Shown: positions 8,399 through 17,704, counted from the stretch's first letter. The stretch is 64,000 nucleotides of DNA from Oscillospiraceae bacterium (GCA_902774035.1 CACYHA010000011.1:1-64000); one strand, 5' to 3'. Notes: generated from the sequence alone by a model not told the origin. Made by a program: numbers and translations.

Positions 8399-11093
8399 GA
8401 TTATAACCTTTCTCAAACCCGTTGTATTTCTGGCGGCGGTGGCGTTTGCCGTGGCCGCGGTTCTGGAAACCTTTGCGAACGCATGGGAACTGCAGCACGG
8501 GATGGACGGCGTCAGCGTCTACGCCCAGGACGCGCTGCGGGGTGTAAAGCCCGATGAGATCACGAGGCTGTGGGCGTTCGCCAACGAGAACGAGACCTTG
8601 CTGGAAAACGCGCTGCAGCGCTTCCTTTACGGCGACGGCAGCAAGGAAGCCTATGAAACCTATCAGCAGCATCGGAAGGAAGTGACCGTTGACCGGCTGA
8701 AACCCGCGCGGGAAGCAATCCTTGCAAATTGCAAGGGCGAAAGCGGCCACGGTTCCCCGGCGGCGATCTTCGCGTATCATCAGGCATCGCTTGTGAACCT
8801 GCGCAAGCTGGGCGAACACGAAAAGCACTTTGTTCCCGAAGAGAATGAGCTGGAGATGAACGAGTACGGCGTGGATCTGACCTATGACCTTGACGGTCAA
8901 AGGGAGATCGACAGTCGCATATATCAATACGACAGCAGTGTTTTCTACGGCGATACATACGATTCGGCAGAGATGTCAACCACCTTTTTTGCCGCGCCGA
9001 CCGCGCTTCCGGATCTGAACGGCTCCGATTACGCATATCAGAGCAAAAGCGAACCGCCCCAGGAGATCAAGGACCGGCTCAAAGAGGGCGAGATCGCTGT
9101 GGAGCTTTGCCGTACACGTTATGCGAACTCCAATAACCTCTATGACGGCTACTTTGCGCTTTCCGTCAACGAGACCATGCTCTATTCCCGCTACAGCAGC
9201 CACAGCACGAATTACGGCTCCGCGTTTAAGTCATATGCGGAGTATCTGGACGCCTATGACAACATGCGCCAGTTGACCGACCAATACAAAAACATGCGGT
9301 TCGCCGTAGTGGACAACAAAACGGGCTATGCCGTTTCCAACGTGGCTGACCTTGACGGAAAGAAGCTCACAAAAGACGACCTACGGCCTTTCACAAAGTC
9401 CGAATGGAACTACCGCATCAACCTGCTGACCGGGGAACTGACCCTTTCCGACGCCGCAGAGAACGATTCGCGCAGGAATTCTTATCTTGACAGCCAAAGC
9501 CTGCTCTATTTCCTGCAGACCGGCGAAGTGGACGCGACCATGTATGTGACCTTTGACCGGAGCCTTTCCGCACAGGACGCCTTCAGCGACCATGCGGCCA
9601 ATTACGCGAAGGTCGCCGAAACGGTGCAGAGTACGCTGGAAAGTGATCTGCTCTTCTTCCTCGGCCTTTTGGCCTGCACGGTGTTCCTGATGCTGACTGC
9701 GGGAGAAAAAAGCAGCGTCTGTGACGACAAATACGGCGTGTATCATGAGGTGCGCCTGAAAAAGACCGACCGCATCTTCACCGGCCTGCGCACAATTCTG
9801 AATCTGGGCGCGGCGGTAGCGCTGGGTGGTATTGCAGTCATGCTGCTGGAGGACTTATGGGATGAGGGCGAGAGCGCGGCAATGGTGATGCTTGCCGGCG
9901 TCGGCGCCTGCACGGCCGGCATCGCGGCGCTGCTGCTCGACTGGCTGATGTACCTTGCCCGTCACATCAAAAACGGCACGCTGTTTTCCAACTTCTTCCT
10001 CGTCTGGCTGTGGAAGAAATGCAGAGCCTTTGCGCAAAAGAAAAAGGCCGCCCTCGCGGCAAGGCCGAAGGTGGTGCGCGACCTTTTGAACGACATTTTG
10101 CGCCGCGTGCTGTTCATGGGCTTTTTGCCGAACCTCGTGATGGGCATACTGATCGTGCTGCAGCTTGTGCCGTCGCGTATGGATTTTGCGCTGGTGCTGA
10201 TCTTTGCCCTCTTTGCCTATGACGTGTTCCTCGCGTTCTACATCTGCCGCTACGCCTATCATTTGCGCACGGTGATCGCCGCCGTTCACAAAATGCGTGG
10301 CGGAGACCTGCATGTGGAGATCGACACTTTGAGGATGCCGCCGGCGGTCAAGGCCTTTGCCGACGACGTGACGGAACTGCAGCGTGGTCTGCAGGCGGCC
10401 GTGGAGCAGGCGATCAGGGACGAGCGCACCAAGACCGAGCTGATCACCAACGTGTCGCACGATCTCAAAACGCCGCTGACCTCGATTATCAGCTATGTCG
10501 ACCTGCTGCAGCGCTGCAATATCGAAGACAAAACGGCGCAGGAGTATCTGCGTGTGCTGGGCGAAAAAAGCGACCGGCTGAAAAAGCTGATCGAAGATCT
10601 GGTGGAGGCCAGCAAAGCCTCGGCCGGGGCGATCAAAACGGAGCTGACCACGGTAAGCCTGAACGAGTTGGCCGCCCAGATCGCGGGCGAATACGCCGAC
10701 GCGTTTGCGGCGCGGGCGCTGACGCTGATCGTCAAAGGGGACGAAGACCCCATCCCCGTCCGCGCCGACGGCAAGCTGAGCTACCGTGTGCTGGACAATC
10801 TCATGGGCAACATCAAAAAATACGCCATGCCGGGCACCCGCGTCTATCTGACGCTGGAACGGCAAAATGACCGGGGCGTGCTGGTGCTGCGCAACATCTC
10901 CGAACAGCCGCTCGATATTTCCGTGGACGAGCTGCGCGAACGCTTCGTGCGCGGCGACCGCGCCCGCTCCACCGAGGGCAGCGGCCTCGGGCTTTCGATC
11001 GCAGAGGACCTCTGCAGACTGCAGGGCGCGGAACTGACGCTGTCCGTGGAAGGCGATCTGTTCACGGCAAGCGTGGCGTTCCCCTTGGGTTAA
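8373..11093 (+). CDS. Large membrane sensor histidine kinase
   Basis: 906 aa, cognate to the preceding regulator. One helix near 9-31 leads into an extracytoplasmic domain of about 390 residues; further helices lie at about 426-445, 474-495, 503-528, 579-600 and 604-625. A HAMP-like linker follows, then HisKA with the phospho-acceptor in NVSHDLKTPL (about H696), an N box in VLDNLMGNIKKYA and G box GSGLGLSIAED (about 868). The kinase is therefore complete. The TTG start is preferred: AAAGGTGG lies about 9 nt upstream, it places the first helix properly, and the next Met is beyond that helix. The five extra helices after the sensor domain are more than a standard kinase has. Confidence 0.9.
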   Translation: MATRSKKSKIITFLKPVVFLAAVAFAVAAVLETFANAWELQHGMDGVSVYAQDALRGVKPDEITRLWAFANENETLLENALQRFLYGDGSKEAYETYQQHRKEVTVDRLKPAREAILANCKGESGHGSPAAIFAYHQASLVNLRKLGEHEKHFVPEENELEMNEYGVDLTYDLDGQREIDSRIYQYDSSVFYGDTYDSAEMSTTFFAAPTALPDLNGSDYAYQSKSEPPQEIKDRLKEGEIAVELCRTRYANSNNLYDGYFALSVNETMLYSRYSSHSTNYGSAFKSYAEYLDAYDNMRQLTDQYKNMRFAVVDNKTGYAVSNVADLDGKKLTKDDLRPFTKSEWNYRINLLTGELTLSDAAENDSRRNSYLDSQSLLYFLQTGEVDATMYVTFDRSLSAQDAFSDHAANYAKVAETVQSTLESDLLFFLGLLACTVFLMLTAGEKSSVCDDKYGVYHEVRLKKTDRIFTGLRTILNLGAAVALGGIAVMLLEDLWDEGESAAMVMLAGVGACTAGIAALLLDWLMYLARHIKNGTLFSNFFLVWLWKKCRAFAQKKKAALAARPKVVRDLLNDILRRVLFMGFLPNLVMGILIVLQLVPSRMDFALVLIFALFAYDVFLAFYICRYAYHLRTVIAAVHKMRGGDLHVEIDTLRMPPAVKAFADDVTELQRGLQAAVEQAIRDERTKTELITNVSHDLKTPLTSIISYVDLLQRCNIEDKTAQEYLRVLGEKSDRLKKLIEDLVEASKASAGAIKTELTTVSLNELAAQIAGEYADAFAARALTLIVKGDEDPIPVRADGKLSYRVLDNLMGNIKKYAMPGTRVYLTLERQNDRGVLVLRNISEQPLDISVDELRERFVRGDRARSTEGSGLGLSIAEDLCRLQGAELTLSVEGDLFTASVAFPLG

Positions 11094-11143
11094 TCAGCGA
11101 TTCCTTGGCGGAGCAATGCAACAAACCGAATCATCAGTGAACC

Positions 11144-11178
11144 AAAGCCGCCGCGCAGCAACGATGCGCGGCGGCTTT
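11144..11178 (+). terminator. GC-rich hairpin after the kinase gene
   Basis: A perfect 14-bp stem pairs 11144-11157 with 11165-11178 (AAAGCCGCCGCGCA arm). It lacks a T-run, so it may be an mRNA 3'-end stabiliser instead of the terminator proper. Confidence 0.6.
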
Positions 11179-11218
11179 GCGGCGCGGGACGAACCGCCGC
11201 AAGGCCCCAACAAGCCGC

Positions 11219-11256
11219 GCGGCAGCGTTTTATAAAAGAACCGCTGCCGCTTTTTT
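11219..11256 (+). terminator. Intrinsic terminator
   Basis: GCGGCAGCG (11219-11227) pairs with CGCTGCCGC (11242-11250), followed by six Ts. Confidence 0.85.
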
Positions 11257-11397
11257 CCATGGTTTTCACCTGCTTCCATCCTTCAGAAAACCGAAAGAAT
11301 CTTTTTACACTTGCGTAACACCTGCGCCAAGAATACGCGCTATAATCGGGACAAAGAGCGCTGCAAAGGGCGCTTTGAAATCAAAGGAGGAGTTTCC

Positions 11398-12561
11398 ATG
11401 AAATCAACCGTTCGCCGCGGCCTTGCGCTGGCGCTCTGCGTTTTGACGCTGCTTGCGTCCGTGAGCGTTTGCGCCTTCGCCGCCGGCAAAACCCCCATCG
11501 CCAGGTGCAAGATCGCCGTTGCGTCCCCGGTCGTTTATGCCGGCAAGACATGCAAGCCCGCCGTCACCGTGAAGGATCGCGCCGGCAAGCTGCTGGAAAA
11601 GGGCACGGACTACAAGCTGACCTACGCGAACAACAAAAAGATCGGCGTTGCGACCGTGACCGTGCGCGCCGCCAAAGGTTCGGCCTTCACCGGCGAAAAG
11701 ACGCTGAAATTCAAGATCATCCCCGCCAAGGTCAAGGGCCTTTCCGCCGCAAAGGTTGCGAAGACCGCCGTCAAGCTGAGCTGGAAGGCGGTCAAGGGCG
11801 CGGATGGCTACGCGGTCTATACCTATGACAAGGCCGCGAAGACCTACACCCGCGTGAAGGTCGTAAAGGGCACGGCCGCGACCGTGAAAAATCTCACAGC
11901 GTCCACCCGCTATTTCTTTGCCGTGCGCGCTTATACCAAATCCGGCGGCAAAAACTTCTGGGGCGCCTACAGCGCGCTGCTGAAGGTGAAGACCGCCGCA
12001 GCGGGCAGGACCGGCGCTTACCGGATGGAAAAATACCGGAAGATCTTTGCGTCCGGCACCTATCTGATCTCCTGCACCGAAACCGACGCCGAACTCGGCA
12101 AGGTGCCGATGACCATCGCCGTGCGGGGCAGCGATTACGCCATCGACGCGAAGATCAAGTCGTTCAACGTGCGCATCCTCTATCTCGACAAGGAAAAGAA
12201 GACCTACCTTCTGCTCAAGGACCTGCGCAAATACACCGTTCTGGATGACGAGTTTACGGGCGGCGATCTGGGCACCGTGACGACCTATTTCAGCGATTTG
12301 GGCGCCGAAGATCTGAACGCGAGCGTTGTGAGGATCGGCGGCAAGAACTACAACTGCGAAAGCGGCAAGCTCAAGGACGGCACCGAGGTGCGCTATCTCT
12401 TTGACGGCGACACGCTGGTGCGGATCGACACCGTCAATTCCGACGGCACCGTGGAATCCACCAACATCACCAAGCTGACGGGCGACGTGCCGGATTCCAT
12501 GTTCCGGATCCCCAAGGGCTACGGCTATATCGACCTGGCGTGGCTGGAGTCCGTGGCGTAA
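11398..12561 (+). CDS. Exported Ig-like/FN3 protein with a C-terminal beta-domain
   Basis: 387 aa with a signal peptide (1-30). Residues about 35-105 form an Ig-like module (VYAGKTCKPAVTVKD start, KFKIIP end); about 107-200 is a fibronectin type III domain (LSWKAVKGADGYAVY, YFFAVRAY). The same two modules occur in the same order at the end of the protein at 48182-50584. The last 180 residues are beta-rich, with a repeated YLDKEKKTYLLL/YLFDGDTLVRID pattern like small lipoprotein-carrier folds, but I cannot name the family. It has its own context: a TATAAT at 11341-11346, AAAGGAGGAG before the ATG, and terminators on both sides. It is probably surface-exposed; binding partner unknown. Confidence 0.75.
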   Translation: MKSTVRRGLALALCVLTLLASVSVCAFAAGKTPIARCKIAVASPVVYAGKTCKPAVTVKDRAGKLLEKGTDYKLTYANNKKIGVATVTVRAAKGSAFTGEKTLKFKIIPAKVKGLSAAKVAKTAVKLSWKAVKGADGYAVYTYDKAAKTYTRVKVVKGTAATVKNLTASTRYFFAVRAYTKSGGKNFWGAYSALLKVKTAAAGRTGAYRMEKYRKIFASGTYLISCTETDAELGKVPMTIAVRGSDYAIDAKIKSFNVRILYLDKEKKTYLLLKDLRKYTVLDDEFTGGDLGTVTTYFSDLGAEDLNASVVRIGGKNYNCESGKLKDGTEVRYLFDGDTLVRIDTVNSDGTVESTNITKLTGDVPDSMFRIPKGYGYIDLAWLESVA

Positions 12562-12601
12562 GACGGGCAGCTTCGGCAAAGCACGAAAAACCAACAATCA
12601 A

Positions 12602-12637
12602 AAGGGGCACGGATGGCTGTTCCGTGCCCTTTATTTT
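12602..12637. terminator. Bidirectional terminator between convergent genes
   Basis: AAGGGGCACGGA (12602-12613) pairs with TCCGTGCCCTT (12621-12631), with a T-rich tail on the plus side and a T-containing tail on the minus side. It serves both the FN3 gene and the minus-strand GNAT gene. Confidence 0.8.
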
Positions 12638-12644
12638 ATTGTTT

Positions 12645-13766
12645 TCACACATTGTCCGCGTGGGGGATCCCCAGCGGGCACAGAGGCGCCCAGGCCGCAA
12701 ACAACGGGTGCGGCGCCATGCGGCCGAAGCCCGTGGTCAATTGCACGGCGGCCTCTTTGGAAGAAAAGCGCAGCGCCGGCATCTCTTCCGTCGGTTCGGC
12801 GATGCAGCGGCCGTCCCTGACGGTGACGCGCAGGGTCTCGTCTTCGATCTTCAGCACCACCGAGCCTTCCGGCAGGGACGCGTATTTTGCCCTGCAGGAG
12901 CCGAGCACTTCCAGAAAGCGCTGCCAGTGAAAGACTTTGAACGCGGCCGGCATCTCGACCCGGATGTGTTCGCCGAAGGCGGCCAGCGCCCGGATCAGCG
13001 CGGTCTGCGACGGCTCGGCGGCAACGGTCAGCAGATCTTTGCCGGTCTGCGAGCCGAACGCGGCAAGAACCCCTTCCGCTTTCGCCGGATCGCGCAGCAG
13101 CAGCTCGCTGACATGGGCGCGTTCCGCTTCCAGGATCAGATAGCCGCAAAAGGCGCCGTCTGCGTCGCGCACCGAAAAGCTTTGGGCGCCCCAGGTCGTT
13201 GAAAACAGCAAAAAGTCCTCTTTTCTGCGCACATAATGCAGAGGCTGGGCGGAAAAGAGCGCCTGCGCTTCTCTGCAGCCGGCGGCGTCCTCTGCCAGCG
13301 GGGAGAAGACGTAGCCCTTTTCGCCGCGAAAATGCCGGACAAAATACGGCGTGACTTCAAACAGGTACCGGCTGCCGCAGGGACGGTAGCCGTCGTGCTC
13401 ATAGCGGCCGCGTGCGCCGCTGAGAAAGGCGAAATCCGCCTGCAGCTCTTCGGCTCTGCGGTTGCAAAAGGCCATCATGTCCTTCATGCAGCCCTTGCCT
13501 CTGGCTTCGGGACTGACCGCCACGGAGCCGATGCCCAGAGCGCGCAGCGTGCCGCAATCGGTCTCGATCTCCGTCGGCCATGCGGCGACGGCGGCGGCGA
13601 TGCGTCCGCCGTCGAGGATCACGCCGTGGCAGGCGACGCACCGCGCGGGGTCGGCATAGAGCTTCGGCACCTTTTTCAAAAAGTCGATGTCAAAGATACG
13701 GTTTTCAAAGCTGAGCAGCGCTTCATACTCGGATAAAACGGCTTGCCGGGTCAGAATCATTTTCAC
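12645..13766 (-). CDS. Eis-like GNAT N-acetyltransferase
   Basis: 373 aa. The N-terminal GNAT fold has the acetyl-CoA loop in IGSVAVSPEARGKGCMKDMM (about residues 78-97) and a FLSGARGRYEHDGYRPCG segment typical of the Eis-like branch. A second GNAT-like half and a small C-terminal domain (SEMPALRFSS-like) complete the roughly 370-residue Eis architecture. Substrate is unknown. Its start overlaps the stop of the M28-like peptidase by 4 nt, making it the last gene of the uxaC operon. Confidence 0.8.
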   Translation of the reverse strand: MKMILTRQAVLSEYEALLSFENRIFDIDFLKKVPKLYADPARCVACHGVILDGGRIAAAVAAWPTEIETDCGTLRALGIGSVAVSPEARGKGCMKDMMAFCNRRAEELQADFAFLSGARGRYEHDGYRPCGSRYLFEVTPYFVRHFRGEKGYVFSPLAEDAAGCREAQALFSAQPLHYVRRKEDFLLFSTTWGAQSFSVRDADGAFCGYLILEAERAHVSELLLRDPAKAEGVLAAFGSQTGKDLLTVAAEPSQTALIRALAAFGEHIRVEMPAAFKVFHWQRFLEVLGSCRAKYASLPEGSVVLKIEDETLRVTVRDGRCIAEPTEEMPALRFSSKEAAVQLTTGFGRMAPHPLFAAWAPLCPLGIPHADNV

Positions 13767-15238
13767 GCTTCACTCTCCACACTTTTCGCTTCGCCTTGTG
13801 TGCGGCCCTTCTTTCCAAGCATACCCCAGACAAAGGTGTAGGGCTCTGTTCGGCCGATCTCTTTGGTCGGTGTTTCATCCAGCAGCAGCACGACCTTCAA
13901 AAAGGTCTGCACCTGCTCGTGCATCAGGTCGAGGTCGAATTTGCTCATCTGGTGGTCGTCCGCCATGGCGGTCAGATAGTCCGGGGCGGCGACCAGTGCG
14001 ATCTGGGGAATGCCGACATTGAACAGGGGCTGCCCCTCGCCGAAATGCAGGATGTTGTGGCCGCGCAGCGTCACGGTGCGCACTTTGGTGCGGCCCTCCA
14101 GCGCGCGGTAGTAGATGTCGTCCACAGCCTTGTTGCCGGTATAGACGATCTCGATGTCGATGGGGTTCGTCTGCGTGTAGACGCCGTCCGCATCCTTCCA
14201 CTCCGTGCAGCCGAAATGCTCCACGGAAACGCCGGCCACGGCCTTGATGTGGCCGCTTCTGCCGTCCCAGAGGTCGCGGTGGTTTTTCAGCCACTTGCTT
14301 GTGGCCTGAATGTCGTTCTGCTTGAACGCGGGCAGACGGAAGTGGCCGGTCACGAAGACAAAGATCAGCGTGCGTTCCGGCTGCGTATCCTTGAGATAGT
14401 CCAGCATGGCCAGCATCGCGATCGGACCGTTTTCTTCCACACAGTTCACACCGTCGGTGTGGGTGTTGATGATGATCGCCTCGTCGGTGCGTTTGCCGCG
14501 CAGCACGGCGTAGAAGGATTCGCTTTGGGCGTTCTTTTCGCGCGAAGCCTCCAGCACAAGGTTGACTTTTGCCTTTTCCTTTGCCGCCTGCCGCAGCTTT
14601 TCGCCGTCCTCCTCGCAGACCCAGAGTGCCGGAATGCCCTGATATTCCAGAATGAAGGGCAGATACTGGCCGCGCACCATCTCGCGGCTCATGCCTTTCC
14701 AGACGCAGACGACCGCCTTGACGCCGGCGGCCTTCGCAACGCCGAGGAAGGGGATGTTCACGAACGAGGTCGCCACGGGACCCTTGTAAAACGCGGGGAT
14801 GGAAACGTCCTCCGGGAACGCCCTGCGCTGGTTGAAGGCGATGTTGCTCGGGATCGAGCCGAGGTCGCTGACCGTGACCAGGGCGATCTTGCCCCGGGCG
14901 GGGAGATAGCCCAGCCGCTTGTCGGCAACCTCCACGATCTCCTCCGTCAGACCGAGAGGGCCGGTCTCGCCGGAATACGGCCAGGGGGAGGTGACCTCGA
15001 TCTCTTCGTCGCCGTCGGCGCGACAGATCTTCAGCGACGTGCGCTTGGCTTCCCAGCGGTCAAAGGAATAGAGGTCGGAATAGGTCATCAGCCCCATGTC
15101 CTCGATCCGTTTGCGCAGATAGCGCACAAAATCTGTTTGCCCCTTCGCGCCGGTCAGCCGGGTGCCGAAGCCGTTCATCGTTTCCATTTCCGCCAGCAGC
15201 GCTTCGCGGCTCCAAAAACGGTTCAGATCCAGTTCCAT
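13763..15238 (-). CDS. M28-family-like metallopeptidase
   Basis: 491 aa without a signal peptide. A PA-type insert (about 100-200) is followed by a zinc-peptidase-like domain: NTHTDGVNCVEENGP (about 275) supplies a His-x-Asp and a Glu-Glu-Asn pair like the bridging Asp and catalytic Glu region of M28 peptidases, with later VSVEHFGC and HQMSKFD supplying candidate further ligands. The arrangement departs from textbook M28 aminopeptidases, so a different amidohydrolase-type reaction is possible. AAAGGATG precedes the ATG. It sits 25 nt downstream of the MBL gene and overlaps the next gene by 4 nt. Confidence 0.7.
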   Translation of the reverse strand: MELDLNRFWSREALLAEMETMNGFGTRLTGAKGQTDFVRYLRKRIEDMGLMTYSDLYSFDRWEAKRTSLKICRADGDEEIEVTSPWPYSGETGPLGLTEEIVEVADKRLGYLPARGKIALVTVSDLGSIPSNIAFNQRRAFPEDVSIPAFYKGPVATSFVNIPFLGVAKAAGVKAVVCVWKGMSREMVRGQYLPFILEYQGIPALWVCEEDGEKLRQAAKEKAKVNLVLEASREKNAQSESFYAVLRGKRTDEAIIINTHTDGVNCVEENGPIAMLAMLDYLKDTQPERTLIFVFVTGHFRLPAFKQNDIQATSKWLKNHRDLWDGRSGHIKAVAGVSVEHFGCTEWKDADGVYTQTNPIDIEIVYTGNKAVDDIYYRALEGRTKVRTVTLRGHNILHFGEGQPLFNVGIPQIALVAAPDYLTAMADDHQMSKFDLDLMHEQVQTFLKVVLLLDETPTKEIGRTEPYTFVWGMLGKKGRTQGEAKSVESEA

Positions 15239-15263
15239 TCAAAGCATCCTTTCAAAATGAAAA

Positions 15264-16055
15264 TCAATAGAGGTTTGCCGGGTCAAAGCCGACGCAGCCT
15301 TCGGCGGAGAATTCCGGATAAAAGGCGCGGCGGTGTTTTGTTTCGTTGTGCGGGTACTGTTTGAGAATCTCCTGCACCCATGCGATCTGCTGCGCGAGCA
15401 GCTCGGCGGACATGCGGCCGTCGCCGTGGCCGCAGAACATCGTGTAGCCCTCGTTTGCCAGCGCGAGCACACGCCGGGCGCCCGGCAGCCAGGAAGACAG
15501 CGGCAGACACCGGTAGGTATGCATCGGCAGCACCGGACAAATGCTGTCGCCGAGAAACAGCAGGAGCCGGGTCTCGTCGGCAAAAACGGTGCTGCCGGCG
15601 GTGTGGCCGGGGACGCGGAAGGTGCGCACCGTGCGGCCGCCGAGGTCAAAGACTCTGCCGTCCTCCATCGGCAGCCATTTCGCCCGGAAGATGCTGCCGT
15701 CAATGTTCTTTTTTGTAATCCCCTGCTTTTTCATCGTGTTGGAAAGCAGCTTCCGCCGGTAAAAGCGCAGGTTCTGGATGCGGAAGTTGAGGGTGATCTC
15801 CTCTTTCGGCACAAACAGGGCGGGGAACTGATACCCCGCGCCCGCATGGTCGCCGTGGGCATGGGTCGCAGCCACGGTCACCGGCAGGCGCGTGAGCGTG
15901 GAAAGCAGGGTCGGCAGGTGGCCCGTCCCGATGGAGCAGTCGATCAGCAGCGTATCTTCTTCGCCGAGCAGCAGGTAGCAGTTGTCGCGGCCGCATTCGT
16001 CGATGCGGAAGGTGCCCTCCTCCAGCTTTTCGACCGTATAAAAACTCTTGTTCAT
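15264..16055 (-). CDS. MBL-fold metallohydrolase
   Basis: 263 aa. Metal ligands are visible: THAHGDH (HxHxDH, about 83-89), GHTAGS (about 163), LGDS (about 182) and CGHGDG near 220. These define an active beta-lactamase-fold hydrolase. The start at 16055 overlaps the uxaC stop by 4 nt (ATGA); an upstream in-frame extension would lie inside uxaC. The substrate is not deducible; its place behind uxaC hints at a sugar-acid lactone or ester, as inference only. Confidence 0.85.
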   Translation of the reverse strand: MNKSFYTVEKLEEGTFRIDECGRDNCYLLLGEEDTLLIDCSIGTGHLPTLLSTLTRLPVTVAATHAHGDHAGAGYQFPALFVPKEEITLNFRIQNLRFYRRKLLSNTMKKQGITKKNIDGSIFRAKWLPMEDGRVFDLGGRTVRTFRVPGHTAGSTVFADETRLLLFLGDSICPVLPMHTYRCLPLSSWLPGARRVLALANEGYTMFCGHGDGRMSAELLAQQIAWVQEILKQYPHNETKHRRAFYPEFSAEGCVGFDPANLY

Positions 16056-17449
16056 TTCAAAAAGTAATCTCTGGCGTTGGTGAAGGCGATGCCTTCCACA
16101 ATGGGCTGCAGCAAATCGTCGTCGTTCGGAAAAAGACCCGCTTCGACCCACTGGCCGAGAATGCCGCAGAGGATCCGGCGGAAATATTCATGACGCGGAT
16201 AGGACAGGAAGGAGCGGGAATCCGTGACCATGCCCACGAAGCAGCCGAGCACGCCGAGGTTGGCGAGCGCCTTGAGCTGCAGCGTCATGCCGTCAATGTT
16301 GTCGTTGAACCACCAGGCGGAGCCGAACTGGAGCTTGCTCTTCGCCTCGTCGCTCTGGAAGTTGCCGAGCATACTGCCGAAGACGTAGTTGTCCTTCGGG
16401 TTCAGCGTGAACAGGATTGTGCGCGGCAATGCGCCGTCGCGGTCGAGGCTGTCCAGCAGGCGCGACAGACCGTTTGCCTGCTGCGGGTCGTCGATGGAAT
16501 CGTAGCCGGTGTCCGGGCCGAGCGCGAGGAACTGCCGGGTGTTGTTGTTGCGCATGGCGCCAAGATGCAGCTCCATGGCGAGGCCGTGCTTCGCGTAGAG
16601 CCTGCCGAGCATCTGCAGCGTGGCGAAATGGTAGGCGTCGGTCTCCATCTTTGTGAGGGCTTCGCCCCGCAGCGCCTTTTGGAAGGTCGCGTTCCACTGC
16701 GCCTCGTTCGTCGGCACAGGCACAAGGCTGGCCACGGACTGATCGCTGGCCACGCAGCCGAGGCTTTGGAAGAAGACCAGCCGCTCCTCCAGCGCCTTCT
16801 GCAGCGAGGCGTAGTCCGTCACAGCGTAACCGACCCGGGCGGACAGGGCTTCGACCCACGAGGCAAAGCCGACGTTTTCCACGGCGATGGCCTTGTCCGG
16901 CCGGAACGCGGGCAAAACCGGAACGTCGAACCCGCTGTCACGCAGCTTCACGTGCCATTCCAGCGAATCCGCCGGGTCGTCCGTGGTGCAAAGGGCAAAG
17001 ACATTGGAGTTGCGGATCAGCGTTTGCGGGCGGAAATCCCCGGCGTCGATCGCGGCCTTGCTCTGCGCCCAGATCGCGTCGGCGGTCTTTTCGCAAAGGA
17101 AGGCGTCGATGCCGAAATAGCGCTGTAGCTCGAGATGGCTCCAGTGCACCAGCGGATTCCCCGGGGCGAGCGACAGCGTTTTCGCGAAGGCGCGGAATTT
17201 TTCCTGCGGGGCGCCGTCGCCCGTGACAAGCCGCTCGGGCACGCCGGCGGAGCGCATGGCGCGCCATTTGTAGTGGTCGCCGGTCAGCCAGAGCTCAAAG
17301 AGGTCGTCAGGCTGGCGGTTTTCAAAAATCTCCTTTGCGCTCAGGTGGCAGTGCCAGTCAAAGATCGGCGCCGTTTCGGCGTAATCGTGGAACAGGTGCC
17401 GCGCCGTGGGCGTGTCGAGCAAAAAGTCTTTGTCTAAAAACGGTTTCAT
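16052..17449 (-). CDS. uxaC: Glucuronate/galacturonate isomerase
   Basis: 465 aa, the normal family length. It opens with the UxaC signature: MKPFLDKDFLLDTPTARHLF and PIFDWHCHLSAKEI, whose His-x-His binds metal in this amidohydrolase-superfamily enzyme, and carries KIDAGDFRP- and GNFQSDEAKSKLQFGSAWW-type blocks. It converts D-glucuronate to D-fructuronate and D-galacturonate to D-tagaturonate, the first step of hexuronate degradation. It is the first gene of the minus-strand operon with the MBL, M28 and GNAT genes. No other hexuronate gene (uxaA/B, uxuA/B, kdgK) is in the window. Confidence 0.95.
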   Translation of the reverse strand: MKPFLDKDFLLDTPTARHLFHDYAETAPIFDWHCHLSAKEIFENRQPDDLFELWLTGDHYKWRAMRSAGVPERLVTGDGAPQEKFRAFAKTLSLAPGNPLVHWSHLELQRYFGIDAFLCEKTADAIWAQSKAAIDAGDFRPQTLIRNSNVFALCTTDDPADSLEWHVKLRDSGFDVPVLPAFRPDKAIAVENVGFASWVEALSARVGYAVTDYASLQKALEERLVFFQSLGCVASDQSVASLVPVPTNEAQWNATFQKALRGEALTKMETDAYHFATLQMLGRLYAKHGLAMELHLGAMRNNNTRQFLALGPDTGYDSIDDPQQANGLSRLLDSLDRDGALPRTILFTLNPKDNYVFGSMLGNFQSDEAKSKLQFGSAWWFNDNIDGMTLQLKALANLGVLGCFVGMVTDSRSFLSYPRHEYFRRILCGILGQWVEAGLFPNDDDLLQPIVEGIAFTNARDYFLK

Positions 17450-17480
17450 AAACGAACCCCCGTTCGGATCATTTTGTTTT

Positions 17481-17509
17481 ATTTTACCTTATTTGTGCCG
17501 GAAAGTCAA
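17481..17509 (-). promoter_or_regulatory. uxaC operon promoter
   Basis: On the minus strand TTGACT (17509-17504) and TAAAAT (17486-17481) are 17 bp apart, 32 bp before the uxaC start. The promoter directly abuts the multi-hairpin element beginning at 17530. Confidence 0.8.
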
Positions 17510-17529
17510 TGCAAAAGCGTGTTTCTTTT

Positions 17530-17680
17530 GCGCACGGCATTTGCCGTGCGCAGCCGGCGGCGGAACCGCGCGGCCCGGGCCGCGCGCGCCGAAGCGCAAA
17601 CGCGCTTCGGCTGCCTCGCGCAGGCGCGAGGCGTTCCGCCGCCGCCTGCTTTGGCGCACAGCTTTTGCTTGCGCCAAAGC
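17530..17680. repeat. Multi-hairpin GC-rich element, copy 1
   Basis: Six perfect inverted repeats lie in order: A 17530-17538/17543-17551 (GCGCACGGC arm); an outer stem 17556-17566/17633-17643 (GGCGGCGGAAC) that encloses B, a 20-bp palindrome at 17567-17586, C 17588-17597/17602-17611 (GCCGAAGCGC) and D 17613-17621/17624-17632 (GCCTCGCGC); then E 17648-17657/17671-17680 (GCTTTGGCGC). The same order recurs at 23853-24001 and, inverted, at 43244-43381. It fills most of the divergent interval between uxaC and the EEP gene. No coding capacity is evident. Confidence 0.85.
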
Positions 17681-17704
17681 GCACGCACTGCGCTTGAAAA
17701 AAGC

